A DNA stretch of 64,000 nucleotides from an uncultured Eubacteriales bacterium (GCA_900539455.1 UQCD01000006.1:1-64000), one strand, 5' to 3'; numbered from the stretch's first letter, positions 24,009 to 33,357 are shown. Notes: generated by a model from the sequence alone, not told the origin. A program made the numbers and translations.

Positions 24009-25037
24009 ATGAAAAAATATATTTTAGGAATACTTGTAGGTGTAAGTATTTTTATAAGTGGTTGCTCTGGCAATAAGGATAACAAGGAAGATTTAGTAAC
24101 CAATTATTTTAATGGTACAGGCGAGCTTCATTCATATAGCCAGTTAAACAGAACTCCGGTGCTTTATGATGATAATTGTAAGTATATAAAGAAGTTAAAT
24201 TATTATTGTATTGACGGTGATAATGCGTATTCTATCTGTACCGATGCCTCCTGCAAGCACGAAGACAGCAGTTGTATTGCCAATGGGGAAAATACATATT
24301 TTGTAGTTAATGATACTCTATATTGCTCTGACAGACAGATAATTAACTGTGATACAAAAAAGGTGGTATATGAAAATAAGCTTCCAAAGGAATATTTGGA
24401 TAATAAGGAAATAACCTATGAAAATAATATAGATGAAGTAAAGATAATTGATGATAAATTTATTGTACTTAGAGAGGGCGGTTATTGTATGGTGCTTGAC
24501 ACCAGCTTTAATGAGATTGCATATTTTAATGATATTTCTAAAAGTATATGGTTTAGTTTAGAGGAAAATGATTTATATTTCTTAAACAAATATTATAAAA
24601 TTGAAAGGGTAAGTCTTGCTGACGGAAATAGTGAGTATATAGATTTAGGAGTATCTTATATAATATCAGCGTGTGATGATGAAAACTACTATTTCGTACA
24701 GGATAGATATAAAGATTTATATCGAATAGATAAGAAGACTAAAGAAAAAAAGAAGATTGATACAGAGGTTGGAGATTTTGTTGTAGTAGATAAATACTTA
24801 TATTATTCAAAGGATAAGGAAGACGGTACTTTAAGCCAGATAATAAGTGATACTGATGGAAATATTATTAATGAAATAAATGCCCTGGAGGAATTTGGAG
24901 GAGATTTGAATATGTATACCATAAGCTATTATGATGGAAAAATATATTGTGGTATATTAGAAAGGGAGGATAAAAAATACATTATAGAAATGTCATTAGA
25001 CGGCTCGGAGATTAAGAAATATGAAGTACGAGATTAA
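24009..25037 (+). CDS. Beta-propeller-like lipoprotein with a Cys/His motif
   Basis: A 342-residue lipoprotein (lipobox FISGCSG). Near the N-terminus is CTDASCKHEDSSC, a C-X4-C-X-H-X4-C pattern that recurs in clostridial lipoproteins I have seen near ABC exporters. The rest is made of repeated four-strand stretches of the type DNKFIVLREGG, NDLYFLNKYYKIERVSLADG and KYLYYSKDKEDG, as in DUF5050-like or six-bladed propeller domains. Ligand is unknown. Its end overlaps the following permease start by 17 bp, tying it to the transporter. GGAG precedes the start. Confidence 0.72.
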   Translation: MKKYILGILVGVSIFISGCSGNKDNKEDLVTNYFNGTGELHSYSQLNRTPVLYDDNCKYIKKLNYYCIDGDNAYSICTDASCKHEDSSCIANGENTYFVVNDTLYCSDRQIINCDTKKVVYENKLPKEYLDNKEITYENNIDEVKIIDDKFIVLREGGYCMVLDTSFNEIAYFNDISKSIWFSLEENDLYFLNKYYKIERVSLADGNSEYIDLGVSYIISACDDENYYFVQDRYKDLYRIDKKTKEKKKIDTEVGDFVVVDKYLYYSKDKEDGTLSQIISDTDGNIINEINALEEFGGDLNMYTISYYDGKIYCGILEREDKKYIIEMSLDGSEIKKYEVRD

Positions 25038-26073
25038 AAAAATAGTTAAAAATAAAGTATTAATAATATTGTTCCTTGCAGCTGTGGCTGTTAGTATATT
25101 TGTATCCTTAAGACATTTATCCTACAATGAAGACGCTGTCAGGGTATATGAGAATCCATCAAGTGAAAGCTACAAATATAAGCTGGATTACTACGATTCC
25201 GTCAATGAATATAGAGAAAAGGTTTGCAGAATAGCAGACAGACTTAAAAATTCATCAGATGAATATGTAGCTGCTCTTAATAGTGAGCTTAAGAATAGTT
25301 ATCAGGAGAAGTTATCCTTTGTTACAGTTTTTTATACAACCTTTATTGCAAAGTCTATGTGGAACAGTTCGGATATAGGAACCCTTTTTTTCCTTGTGTT
25401 CTTTTTAAGTTTTGTGGCACAGATGTTTTTTTCGGATGTATCTACTAATATGATAGGTATGCTTAGAACTACATATAAGACTAAAAAAATATTCTGGAAT
25501 AAGCTAAAATGTATATTTTTAGTAAGTGTTTTAATTTCTGTGCTTAAAGTAGCAATAGAATACTTACCTCAATGGATATATGGAAATATTATAGACCTTA
25601 CAAACCCTATACAGAGTATTGAGGGCTTTCAGGAATCTCCTTACAATATATCTATACTTGCCTTTATTGGTATAGATGTGCTTTTAAGCATATTATCGTT
25701 TTTAGCAATAGGTATGCTGGTTATTGCCTTTGCCAATATATTAAAGAAAATTCCAAGACTTATAACACTTGTAATAATAACAAGTGGAATATGGTACTAT
25801 ATGTTCTATTATATAACAAAGATTAACTATGTAAGTGTATTAGGTGTTACAGAGGATAACAGATGGTTTACGAATATCATTAGAAGATTTACTACAGTTT
25901 TTACCTTGTTTGACCCTGTTAGTTATTTTAAAAAGGCTGAATATATAAATATCTTTGGCATGCCGGTAAGACTGCTTAATGTAACGCTTATAACAGCTAT
26001 TATATTTGTAGCAATAATGATATTTGTATGCAGACATTTGTACTTAAGGAGAGATGTTAATGTTAGAAGTTAA
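25021..26073 (+). CDS. ABC-type export permease
   Basis: A 350-residue membrane protein with six hydrophobic segments: one at the N-terminus (about 11-28), a long extracytoplasmic loop (about 29-115), then five more. This is the layout of ABC-2 type permeases. It overlaps the lipoprotein gene upstream and the ATPase gene downstream, so the three are translated together. The substrate is unknown; such lipoprotein-permease-ATPase sets are often for peptide or antimicrobial export or resistance. No sequence motif allows a better call. The C-terminus ends FVCRHLYLRRDVNVRS, which can be aligned with the remnant at 27606-27797. Confidence 0.8.
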   Translation: MKYEIKKIVKNKVLIILFLAAVAVSIFVSLRHLSYNEDAVRVYENPSSESYKYKLDYYDSVNEYREKVCRIADRLKNSSDEYVAALNSELKNSYQEKLSFVTVFYTTFIAKSMWNSSDIGTLFFLVFFLSFVAQMFFSDVSTNMIGMLRTTYKTKKIFWNKLKCIFLVSVLISVLKVAIEYLPQWIYGNIIDLTNPIQSIEGFQESPYNISILAFIGIDVLLSILSFLAIGMLVIAFANILKKIPRLITLVIITSGIWYYMFYYITKINYVSVLGVTEDNRWFTNIIRRFTTVFTLFDPVSYFKKAEYINIFGMPVRLLNVTLITAIIFVAIMIFVCRHLYLRRDVNVRS

Positions 26074-26749
26074 AGAATTGTCAAAAAAGTATGGTAAAAG
26101 ATATGGACTTATAGAATTTAATTATAATTTTGAAAATAAAGTATATGGACTTTTAGGACCAAATGGTGCAGGTAAGTCTACATTGATGAATATTATTTGC
26201 AAGGTACTAAAAAGAACATCTGGAGAAATTATTTATGAGGGAAAGGATATTGATGAATGGAAGGACGAGTATAGAAAATATGTAGGTTATCTTCCACAGT
26301 ATACAGGCTTGTATCCGGATTTTACAGTAAAAGAAACACTAGAGTATTTTGCTTATCTAAGAGGTGTCGCAAAAGAAAAGGTTGAAGAAAATGTAAATAT
26401 GGTACTGGAATATACGAATTTGTCTGATAGAGCTAAGGACAAGGTAGAGTCATTGTCAGGTGGTATGAAAAGAAGACTTGCTATAGCGATTACTTTAGTT
26501 GGAAATCCTAAAATACTTATATTTGATGAGCCTACTGTTGGTCTTGACCCTATGGAGCGTTATAGATTTAAAGAAATGATAAAGAAAATCCGTGAGGATA
26601 AGATTATTATTATTTCTTCTCACATTGTATCAGATATTAGTGAAATAGCTGACAAGGTAATCATAATGAAGGACGGCAAAATTGTTGGAAATCTTGAAAA
26701 CACAGACATAGACATTGAAAAAGAGTATATGAAGCTTTTTACTCAATAG
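26060..26749 (+). CDS. ABC transporter ATP-binding protein
   Basis: ATG 26060 is preferred to ATG 26054 because AAGGAGAG (26046-26053) then has normal spacing. The 229-residue ATPase has Walker A GPNGAGKST, Q-loop YLPQYTGLYPDF, signature SLSGGMKRR, Walker B ILIFDEPTVGLDP and H-loop SSHIVSDISE. This CcmA/DRA-type ATPase energises the permeases on either side. It overlaps the upstream permease by 14 bp and lies 16 bp before the next. Confidence 0.93.
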   Translation: MLEVKELSKKYGKRYGLIEFNYNFENKVYGLLGPNGAGKSTLMNIICKVLKRTSGEIIYEGKDIDEWKDEYRKYVGYLPQYTGLYPDFTVKETLEYFAYLRGVAKEKVEENVNMVLEYTNLSDRAKDKVESLSGGMKRRLAIAITLVGNPKILIFDEPTVGLDPMERYRFKEMIKKIREDKIIIISSHIVSDISEIADKVIIMKDGKIVGNLENTDIDIEKEYMKLFTQ

Positions 26750-26765
26750 TGAAAGAGGCATTAAT

Positions 26766-27602
26766 ATGAACAAAATAAAAAAATGGGAATTAAGGAAGTG
26801 TCTGCTTAATAAATTTGCTATAGCATTAATGATTATTTTATTCATAGGAAAAATTATCTCTGCTATTGTATATAATGCTAACCTTCCAGAAGGAGTAGAC
26901 ACAGACATATACAAGGAGTATATGAAAACATTAGAAGGCAAGTACACAAAGGAAAAGTCAGAATACATAGAAAATGAAATGGCAAGAATTTCCTCTCTGG
27001 AGAATAGTCAGTTTTCTTATGTAGTAAAATATGACAAGGGGCTTATATCAAAGGAAGAATTTGACAATATAATGTATGAAATAAGAATAGCTCCCAAAAT
27101 GCTTAGTACCCTAAGCTACATAAGCTCAAAATGTGATTATTATGAAAATAGCTATAGGGAAGGGATTTTTTTCTATGATTTAGATATACAAAGATACATG
27201 TCAGTAATGGGACTGGACTTTATTGGATTAACCTTTGTAATATATATATGTATGTCATTATATTTTTCAGATATAAGTGCCAAAACTACTGTACTTGTGA
27301 CTACATCATATTATGGAAAAAAATATACGAACAGAATTCGTTTAATATTAGGGTTGATAATATGTGTACTAAGTACGATAATATTATCAATTACAGAGTT
27401 TGTTGCTAAGTATATAACTATGGATATTGACTATTTAAAAATGCCGGTAAAAGCAATGCTTGATATGAATAGTTTTGCCTTTGATATAAATATAGGAAGT
27501 GGCTTACTCGTTATATATGGAGGCAGGGTATTACTTACAGTTGTAATTGTGCTTGGCTTTAGTATTGCAGCAAGAATTAAAACAAATCTTCAAAGGAAGT
27601 AA
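26766..27602 (+). CDS. ABC-type export permease, apparently truncated
   Basis: A 278-residue membrane protein resembling the permease at 25021: N-terminal membrane segment, long outside loop, then helices from about residue 150. It stops at 27602 after RIKTNLQRK, where the partner permease continues with two more helices. The frame goes on beyond the TAA TGA pair to a C-terminal-like remnant (next entry). The protein therefore seems to lack its last two or three helices and the transporter may be defective. It could instead work as a shortened half. A ribosome-binding AAAGAGG precedes the ATG. Confidence 0.75.
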   Translation: MNKIKKWELRKCLLNKFAIALMIILFIGKIISAIVYNANLPEGVDTDIYKEYMKTLEGKYTKEKSEYIENEMARISSLENSQFSYVVKYDKGLISKEEFDNIMYEIRIAPKMLSTLSYISSKCDYYENSYREGIFFYDLDIQRYMSVMGLDFIGLTFVIYICMSLYFSDISAKTTVLVTTSYYGKKYTNRIRLILGLIICVLSTIILSITEFVAKYITMDIDYLKMPVKAMLDMNSFAFDINIGSGLLVIYGGRVLLTVVIVLGFSIAARIKTNLQRK

Positions 27603-27605
27603 TGA

Positions 27606-27797
27606 TTTATATGTAAATCAGTAGCAGCCCTTATTAGAAACATTGGAGAATATTCTGGAGCCTTTCAGATACACATGGGTGAAATTAATGACTTAGGTGG
27701 TATAAGCTTATCCTTGTTTTTAGGAATTGCTATGATTTTTTGGCTGTGCCGGAAATTCATACTCATAAAACAAAGCGTGGTTAAATTCAGAAATTAA
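27606..27797 (+). pseudogene. Detached C-terminal remnant of the ABC permease
   Basis: In the same frame as the preceding permease, after TAA TGA, codons read KSVAALIRNIGEYSGAF, then ISLSLFLGIAMIFWLCRKF, and end at TAA 27795. This is a single membrane helix followed by a basic tail, matching the C-terminal layout of the permease at 25021 (AIIFVAIMIFVCRHLYLRR). Relative to that protein, roughly 40-60 residues appear missing between the two parts. There is no start codon with a ribosome-binding site, so it is probably untranslated. Confidence 0.6.
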
Positions 27798-27856
27798 ACT
27801 TAAAAGAGAAAAAAGGTAAATTAAAAAGGGATTAAATCAAAAAGGAATTGAAATAA

Positions 27857-27938
27857 AATGAAGCTGAGAAAGGCATTAACTAAATTCTGACTAAGGCTGT
27901 GTCATTATTTAGAAGAACCTTTAACAGCTTCATTTTTC
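27857..27938. terminator. Bidirectional hairpin between the ABC cluster and the amylase gene
   Basis: AATGAAGCTG (27857-27866) pairs with CAGCTTCATT (27925-27934), with a further AAAGG/CCTTT pairing inside. TTT follows on the plus strand and T-rich sequence on the minus strand, so it can stop transcription from both converging units. The loop is long (about 40 bases). Confidence 0.5.
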
Positions 27939-27970
27939 TATATAGGTTGTGTTGTTTTATTTGTAAAATT

Positions 27971-30091
27971 TTAATATGGTGTTCCCTGCGTTATAACACC
28001 ATTGCTTAAAGTATAGGTGCCTGGTGAGTTAATAGTATAATCGTTTGAATTATTATTATCCCAATTTCCATTTCCATCATTTAAGCAGAAGGTCAGACTT
28101 GAAGCCTGCTCTATAGTTATAGTCTTGTAGCCATTGTAGGAAGCTGATGACATAGGAACACCCGGAACTGTAGTCCAAGAGCCATTACCAATTTTGTAAT
28201 GAATATTTGGGTTGCTCCAAGAGGTCTGGTAATACAAAGTAATTGAGCTTGTACTGCAGCCAGAGCCAGAAGGTGCGCCAGTGTGTATTGCTCTATTTTC
28301 AACAGTAAATTCCTTCGCCGAGCTAACATTAAAGCTATAGTCATTTGAATTGTTATTGTCCCAATTTCTATTTCCATCATTAAAACAAGCAGTTAATGTA
28401 GAAGCACTTCCTACATTGATAGTAATTGACTTGTAACCACTATATGAAGATGAAGACATAGCAACACCTGGAGCTGTAGTCCAAGAACCATTACCAATTT
28501 TGTAGTGAATGTATTCTGTAGAATTAGTTGTCTTGTAATAAATTGTAATATTGTTTGTTATTGGGGTATCGCCTGCATTGTAAAGAACAGCTATGCCACG
28601 GGCTGGGATTGTTCCTGTAATCGTACCATTAGAAACGGTAAAAGTATTGTTATTATCTGTCTGGTTTGTATATGTTCCATTTGCAAGATTTGTTGTTGAG
28701 TTAATGTAGTAATCGTTGTATTTAGTATTAACAATTACCATACCCTTAGTTCCTCTTTCAATCATAAGAACATTTGTGTCACCATTTGGATTTCTTAAGT
28801 ATTCTGCCTGATTTTCCATTGCAGTTCTGAATTTATTAACAGCAACTATTTCATCATCCCTATATAAGTCGCTGCCAGCAACAGCGATTTGGTTTGTTCC
28901 CCATTTGTTTGAAGGTCCCCCGCCATTTGGTCTGTCAAAGAATAAAGGAATACCACATTCTCTTGCTGTGATAACTGCCCAACCAAGCTTGATATGTGTG
29001 TCGTCTAATTGATTCCAAGTACCGTCATTAATGTAGTTATCATGTGATTCCACCCAAGTCACAAGATTTTTAGTTTTTGCTGTTGAAATTTCATAGCCCA
29101 TAATAGAGCTTGTAGTAACATTCATGGATTTAATACAATCTCTAATTTTTTTGCCATAGTTGCTGGTACAAGTAGAACCGATTGTGTCAACATATGAAGA
29201 AGCTCTGTCATTGTCCCCCTGAAGAACCTCGCCATAATTGAAAATTGATGATGCGTTTGTGGTTTCGCTGGTTACCCTTGTCCAAAAGTTGTTGTTGACA
29301 CCATGGGGAGCAGGGTCATCAGGTAAAGCAATATGCTTTGCAGTATCATAACGGAAACCGTCTGCACCACAAGCAATGCAATCATTTAAAAATGAAATAA
29401 AGTAATTTTGAAAACCGTAATTTTCAGTATCTACATCAGCTAGTCCTCCCATTTGGTATCTAGTACATTGTGTTCTGTCACTGTAGGAAGAAATTGGTGT
29501 AAAACCTGTAGAATGATAAAGGTTTCCACCTGCTGCATTGTAAAGATCTGAGGCTACTTTTGAAAGGTCTGGAGTTGTATGGTTTGGAACTACATCAACA
29601 ATGATTTTAATACCATAATTGTCTGCCTCCTCACACATTGCTCTAAACTGATCTCTGGAGCCTAACTGATAGTTACCGATTTTCCAATCTGTTGGTTGAT
29701 AGTGCCACCACCATGCACCATCTGTACCGTTTGTCTCATCATTGCCCATAAGCTTCATATTTGGATGAGAATCATTACAGGTGTTGATAGGTGAAGTTTG
29801 AACTGCTGTAAAGCCAGCATCGTGAATATTCTTCATATTTGCTTTAATTGTGTCAAAGGACCAACAAAACGCATGAAGAATTGTACCGTTAGTTATACCA
29901 TCGTAATCTACATAATTTGTAGAAGCTGAAACTGCTGCTTGTGGTGAAGCAATTTCGGTTTTGAAATTATTGTCAGGTGTAACCAGTAAATTACTAAGTG
30001 ATGCAGAGCCTGCAATTAATGCAAATGCAGAAACAGCAGCCAATAATTTCCTTTTAGTGGTTTTACTAACACATAAAACCTTTTTGAACAT
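27971..30091 (-). CDS. Secreted alpha-amylase (GH13) with two CBM25-like starch-binding modules
   Basis: A 706-residue secreted enzyme with a basic signal peptide (about 1-53, ending near AAVSA). The GH13 domain has the four conserved regions: DVVPNH (166-171), GFRYDTAKH (245-253, nucleophile D249), GEVLQ (general acid E288) and VESHDN (347-352). Two C-terminal repeats at about 516-616 and 617-706 share IHYKIGNGSWTT, PGV and NWDNNNSNDY, the CBM25 (PF03423) starch-binding pattern; they are clear duplicates also at DNA level, about 300 bp apart. The enzyme cleaves alpha-1,4-glucan outside the cell. AGGAGG lies before the start (complement of 30097-30103). No wall anchor is visible, so it is probably released. 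Confidence 0.95.
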   Translation of the reverse strand: MFKKVLCVSKTTKRKLLAAVSAFALIAGSASLSNLLVTPDNNFKTEIASPQAAVSASTNYVDYDGITNGTILHAFCWSFDTIKANMKNIHDAGFTAVQTSPINTCNDSHPNMKLMGNDETNGTDGAWWWHYQPTDWKIGNYQLGSRDQFRAMCEEADNYGIKIIVDVVPNHTTPDLSKVASDLYNAAGGNLYHSTGFTPISSYSDRTQCTRYQMGGLADVDTENYGFQNYFISFLNDCIACGADGFRYDTAKHIALPDDPAPHGVNNNFWTRVTSETTNASSIFNYGEVLQGDNDRASSYVDTIGSTCTSNYGKKIRDCIKSMNVTTSSIMGYEISTAKTKNLVTWVESHDNYINDGTWNQLDDTHIKLGWAVITARECGIPLFFDRPNGGGPSNKWGTNQIAVAGSDLYRDDEIVAVNKFRTAMENQAEYLRNPNGDTNVLMIERGTKGMVIVNTKYNDYYINSTTNLANGTYTNQTDNNNTFTVSNGTITGTIPARGIAVLYNAGDTPITNNITIYYKTTNSTEYIHYKIGNGSWTTAPGVAMSSSSYSGYKSITINVGSASTLTACFNDGNRNWDNNNSNDYSFNVSSAKEFTVENRAIHTGAPSGSGCSTSSITLYYQTSWSNPNIHYKIGNGSWTTVPGVPMSSASYNGYKTITIEQASSLTFCLNDGNGNWDNNNSNDYTINSPGTYTLSNGVITQGTPY

Positions 30092-30285
30092 AAATACCTC
30101 CTTCTTTTTATGGTGGTTGGAAATAGACTTATAAAAGCTACCTCACCCTTGTGTTAGTTTGTACCTAGGGGATGATTAACTACATAATGAATATTAACTT
30201 ATTTATACATAAGATACCATAGGAAAAAACACCAATCTTTTAATGAAAAAATATACATAATAAACAAAAAATAACTTTGGAATAA

Positions 30286-30315
30286 ATATCGACAATATAA
30301 GGAAAATATCGACAA
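30286..30315. repeat. Paired ATATCGACAA sites upstream of the amylase gene
   Basis: ATATCGACAA occurs at 30286-30295 and 30306-30315, exactly 20 bp apart (two helical turns), about 200 bp before the amylase start codon. They may be a dimer-bound operator. The surrounding 30104-30507 is AT-rich non-coding DNA with loose TATGAATA-type repeats near 30400-30475 and no gene. Confidence 0.4.
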
Positions 30316-30507
30316 ATACTGAATTTAGAGATATGAAACAATGTTGAAAAGTATGTAATTAACTAATAAATATAATAAATATAACATAAAAATAATATAT
30401 GAAATATGAATACAGAATAGGTATAGTCAAGTGTGAAGCATACAATATGAATATAGAATATTAAATATTGAATATATGTAGCCAAATATAAATCCAAGAA
30501 ATAAAAG

Positions 30508-30553
30508 AAAGACTACAAATTGTCAAATATAAATTGACAACCTGTAGTCTTTA
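30508..30553 (-). terminator. Terminator of the chemoreceptor gene
   Basis: AAAGACTACA (30508-30517) pairs with TGTAGTCTTT (30543-30552 region), with an inner TTGTCAA/TTGACAA stem. On the minus strand it is followed by T-rich sequence, and it lies 75 bp past the chemoreceptor stop. Confidence 0.75.
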
Positions 30554-30626
30554 ATAAGCTAAAATTAGTAGGGTATAGCTCATAATAAATTAAATGTAAA
30601 TCATTAATCATAAATGCCTGATAATT

Positions 30627-32099
30627 TTAAACCTCATTTTGACGCATAAGTTCTACTAATGCCTGCATCTTTTGAGAGATACCGTCAAGTATCTGAGTGT
30701 TTTGTTCCTCTGCATTAATTGTTTCACTTGCGTGTGCAGATACCTCTTCAGAAATTGCAGATATAGTCTGAATAGAATCTACAATTACATTATTGGCACT
30801 TCTAAGCTCTGCAATACATGATGAAAGAGTAGAAACATTGTCACGGATACGATGTGTATTTGACTGAATTTCATCAAAGCTCTTAGAAACCTCAGTAGAG
30901 GATGATTTTTCCTCGTTGATGCCGTCAATCATCTGATAAATAACATCTACAACCTCACGAATAGCAGAAGAGGTATTGTTTATAAGCTCCGTAATTTGTA
31001 AGGTAGCCTCGTCTGTCTGGGTAGCCATTTTTGAAATCTCAGTAGCAACAACGGCAAAGCCTTTTCCTGACTCACCAGCTCTGGCAGCCTCTATGCTGGC
31101 ATTAAGTGCTAAAAGACTGGTTTGAGAGGTGATACCACTAATTAATTCAATAATAGAATTCATTTCATCAATGTAGGTGTTAAGCGATTTTAGCTTGTTG
31201 GCTACATCTGCACCATTGCTTACAGATATATCAACCTTTTTTGATAAAAGGTCAATGTTTTCATTACTCTTTGATAAGGTTTGTAAGGTATGCTCCATAT
31301 TTTCAGAAATCTTATCAGCAGCACTGGTAACTAAGTCAACCTTCTGACCAATAGCTTCAGTCTGTAAAATCTGATTCTGAACAGCGTCAGCAGTATCAGT
31401 TGTTCCAATAGATACCTCCTGCATTGCATTATGGGTAAATTTAGAGGCTGAATTAAGCTGCTCTAACTGGTCTGTAATATCTGTAATTTCAGCCCTTGTA
31501 GTATTGGCAAGGTTTGAAATATTGTTCAGTAATATCTGTGTTCGATCCTGGGCATCTACAATGTCCTGCATCTTTTGTTTTGAATTGGTATTGATGGTTT
31601 TAGAGGCAACAATAGAATAAGCTGATACTAAAGTAACAGTAGCAAATTGTATGACAGATACATTGTTGTTAATAAATCCAAATTTGCCGGTAGACATTTG
31701 TAAAATAACTACAATAAGATTTTCAATAATAATGCCTGAGCCAATAAAAGCAGCATATTTGGTGTCGTTAAAAATAGATATGACCAATAAAAGTGGAATT
31801 ACATATGTAAATACCAAAGGATTTGTTGAGGTAAACAATATAAAGGTATAAAGAATGGCAAAGCCTATTGCAAGAAAATGCTTAATCATGGTGGTTTCGT
31901 GATTTTTCTTGTAAAAAATAAATTCTCCAATTACAGGGATAATTGCTAATGCAATAACAATTATAGAATTTACCAGCCTGCTTGAATCAGTAAGTGCCTG
32001 AAGTAAGAAGAAAATAGATATTATAATAATATCTATAAGGTGGCACATCATACCAATTTTGTTGTTTCGTGCAATCTCAGTTACAATTTTCTTTTCCAT
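30627..32099 (-). CDS. Methyl-accepting chemotaxis protein with a membrane-only sensor region
   Basis: A 490-residue chemoreceptor. Residues 15-170 hold six close membrane segments with little extracellular loop; there is no Cache or four-helix ligand domain and no clear HAMP. The signalling domain follows from about 200, and its hairpin tip is visible as ISGITSQTSLLALNASIEAA then RAGESGKGFAVVATEISKMA, the CheA/CheW contact site. A signal must be read in or near the membrane, or by other proteins. It ends in a short tail without the CheR-binding pentapeptide. A good AAAGGA site lies before the ATG. It stands alone, with its terminator downstream. Confidence 0.93.
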   Translation of the reverse strand: MEKKIVTEIARNNKIGMMCHLIDIIIISIFFLLQALTDSSRLVNSIIVIALAIIPVIGEFIFYKKNHETTMIKHFLAIGFAILYTFILFTSTNPLVFTYVIPLLLVISIFNDTKYAAFIGSGIIIENLIVVILQMSTGKFGFINNNVSVIQFATVTLVSAYSIVASKTINTNSKQKMQDIVDAQDRTQILLNNISNLANTTRAEITDITDQLEQLNSASKFTHNAMQEVSIGTTDTADAVQNQILQTEAIGQKVDLVTSAADKISENMEHTLQTLSKSNENIDLLSKKVDISVSNGADVANKLKSLNTYIDEMNSIIELISGITSQTSLLALNASIEAARAGESGKGFAVVATEISKMATQTDEATLQITELINNTSSAIREVVDVIYQMIDGINEEKSSSTEVSKSFDEIQSNTHRIRDNVSTLSSCIAELRSANNVIVDSIQTISAISEEVSAHASETINAEEQNTQILDGISQKMQALVELMRQNEV

Positions 32100-32384
32100 A
32101 AATCTTGTCCTTTCTTAAATAAAAATTTTTACAAAGTCACTTAACTATTTACTATATATACCTGTGGTACTTAAAAATCCAACAGGCTGTTTAATATAGA
32201 ATAATCTAAAAATATAGTACACATAGTTATTAGACAGATAATGTGTTATAGAAGTCACAAAAATAATTAATAACATTATACCTCTAATAATTAGAAATGT
32301 CTAATATAAAAAGGTTAATAATAAAAGTTTATAGTTGACAGGAAAGCAGGTGTAATGGCAATATAAAGATGAGGTGATAAAACT

Positions 32385-33269
32385 ATGGAAATGTATGATA
32401 TAGCAATAATTGGAACTGGTCCGGCAGGACTTTCAGCAGCCATTACAGCAAAGATAAGAAATAAAAATATATTATTGCTGGGAAATAAAGAACTTAGCAA
32501 TAAAGTAGAAAAAGGTCATAAAATTCAAAATTATTTAGGACTTCCGGATATAACCGGCAAGGAGCTGGCAGCAGCCTATAAAAAGCATATAGATATGCTT
32601 TCTATTAATATAACTGAGGATAAAATTAATGGAATATATTCCATGGGAGATTATTTTGCAATTCAGGGCAGAGGCACAACCTATCAGGCAAAAACTGTGA
32701 TTGTGTCTACAGGTGTTAATTTCGGAAAGCCACTAAAGGGGGAAATGGAATTTTTAGGAAGTGGCGTAAGCTATTGCGCTACCTGTGATGCCTTTGCCTA
32801 CAGAGGCAAGGAGGTGGCAGTCATTGCCTATGAGCCTACGGCAGAAAATGAGGCAGAATTTTTAAAGGAAATGACAAGCAAGGTATATTACTTGCCATTA
32901 TATAAAAATATGGGAGAGCTTTCGCAGAATATTCAGGTGGTAAAGGCAGCTCCTGTTGAAATAATTGGAAATGAAAGAGTAAATACGCTTAAAACAAGCA
33001 ATGGAGCAATAAATGTGGAGGGTGTATTTATTATTAGAGAAAGTGTACTTCCATCTCAGCTTATAGGTGGACTTAAGATGAAGGAAAATCACATAGAGGT
33101 TAATATGCAGATGGAAACAAATATAGAGGGACTATTTGCCTGCGGAGATATTACCGGCACTCCTTATCAGTATATAAAGGCAGCAGGACAGGGAAATGTA
33201 GCAGCCTTATCAGCAGTTAAATATCTGGAACGGATAAAAAAGTCCCAGGGGTTAAAGGCCAGAATGTAA
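32385..33269 (+). CDS. Thioredoxin-reductase-like flavoprotein without an NADPH motif (FFTR-like)
   Basis: A 294-residue flavoprotein with the FAD site GTGPAG (10-15), the redox pair C131-ATC-C134 in SYCATCDAFAYRG, and the FAD-closing CGDITGTPYQYIKAAGQG near the end, as in thioredoxin reductase. Where NADPH-dependent enzymes carry a GGGDSA-type motif, this protein reads VAVIAYEPTAENEAEFL (144-160), with no glycine triad, and HRR-type arginines are missing after it. This matches ferredoxin-dependent flavin thioredoxin reductases (FFTR) described in clostridia. It would reduce thioredoxin with electrons from ferredoxin. GAGGTGA precedes the ATG. It is a single gene. Confidence 0.85.
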   Translation: MEMYDIAIIGTGPAGLSAAITAKIRNKNILLLGNKELSNKVEKGHKIQNYLGLPDITGKELAAAYKKHIDMLSINITEDKINGIYSMGDYFAIQGRGTTYQAKTVIVSTGVNFGKPLKGEMEFLGSGVSYCATCDAFAYRGKEVAVIAYEPTAENEAEFLKEMTSKVYYLPLYKNMGELSQNIQVVKAAPVEIIGNERVNTLKTSNGAINVEGVFIIRESVLPSQLIGGLKMKENHIEVNMQMETNIEGLFACGDITGTPYQYIKAAGQGNVAALSAVKYLERIKKSQGLKARM

Positions 33270-33357
33270 AAATTAATCATAAAAAGCTGTAAAATGGTAG
33301 AAAAAACCGTTAAAATGAAGTATTATTAAATGGTTATCTATACAAAGAAAGGAAATA

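Noticed and set aside
27600..27605. Programmed read-through or recoding at TAA TGA in the ABC permease
   Set aside because: Two different stops in a row and apparent loss of 40-60 residues relative to the partner permease fit decay better than recoding.
32335..32367. Promoter for the thioredoxin-reductase-like gene (TTGACA and TATAAA)
   Set aside because: Spacing is 21 bp and the -10 would lie nearly on the ribosome-binding site, leaving almost no leader.
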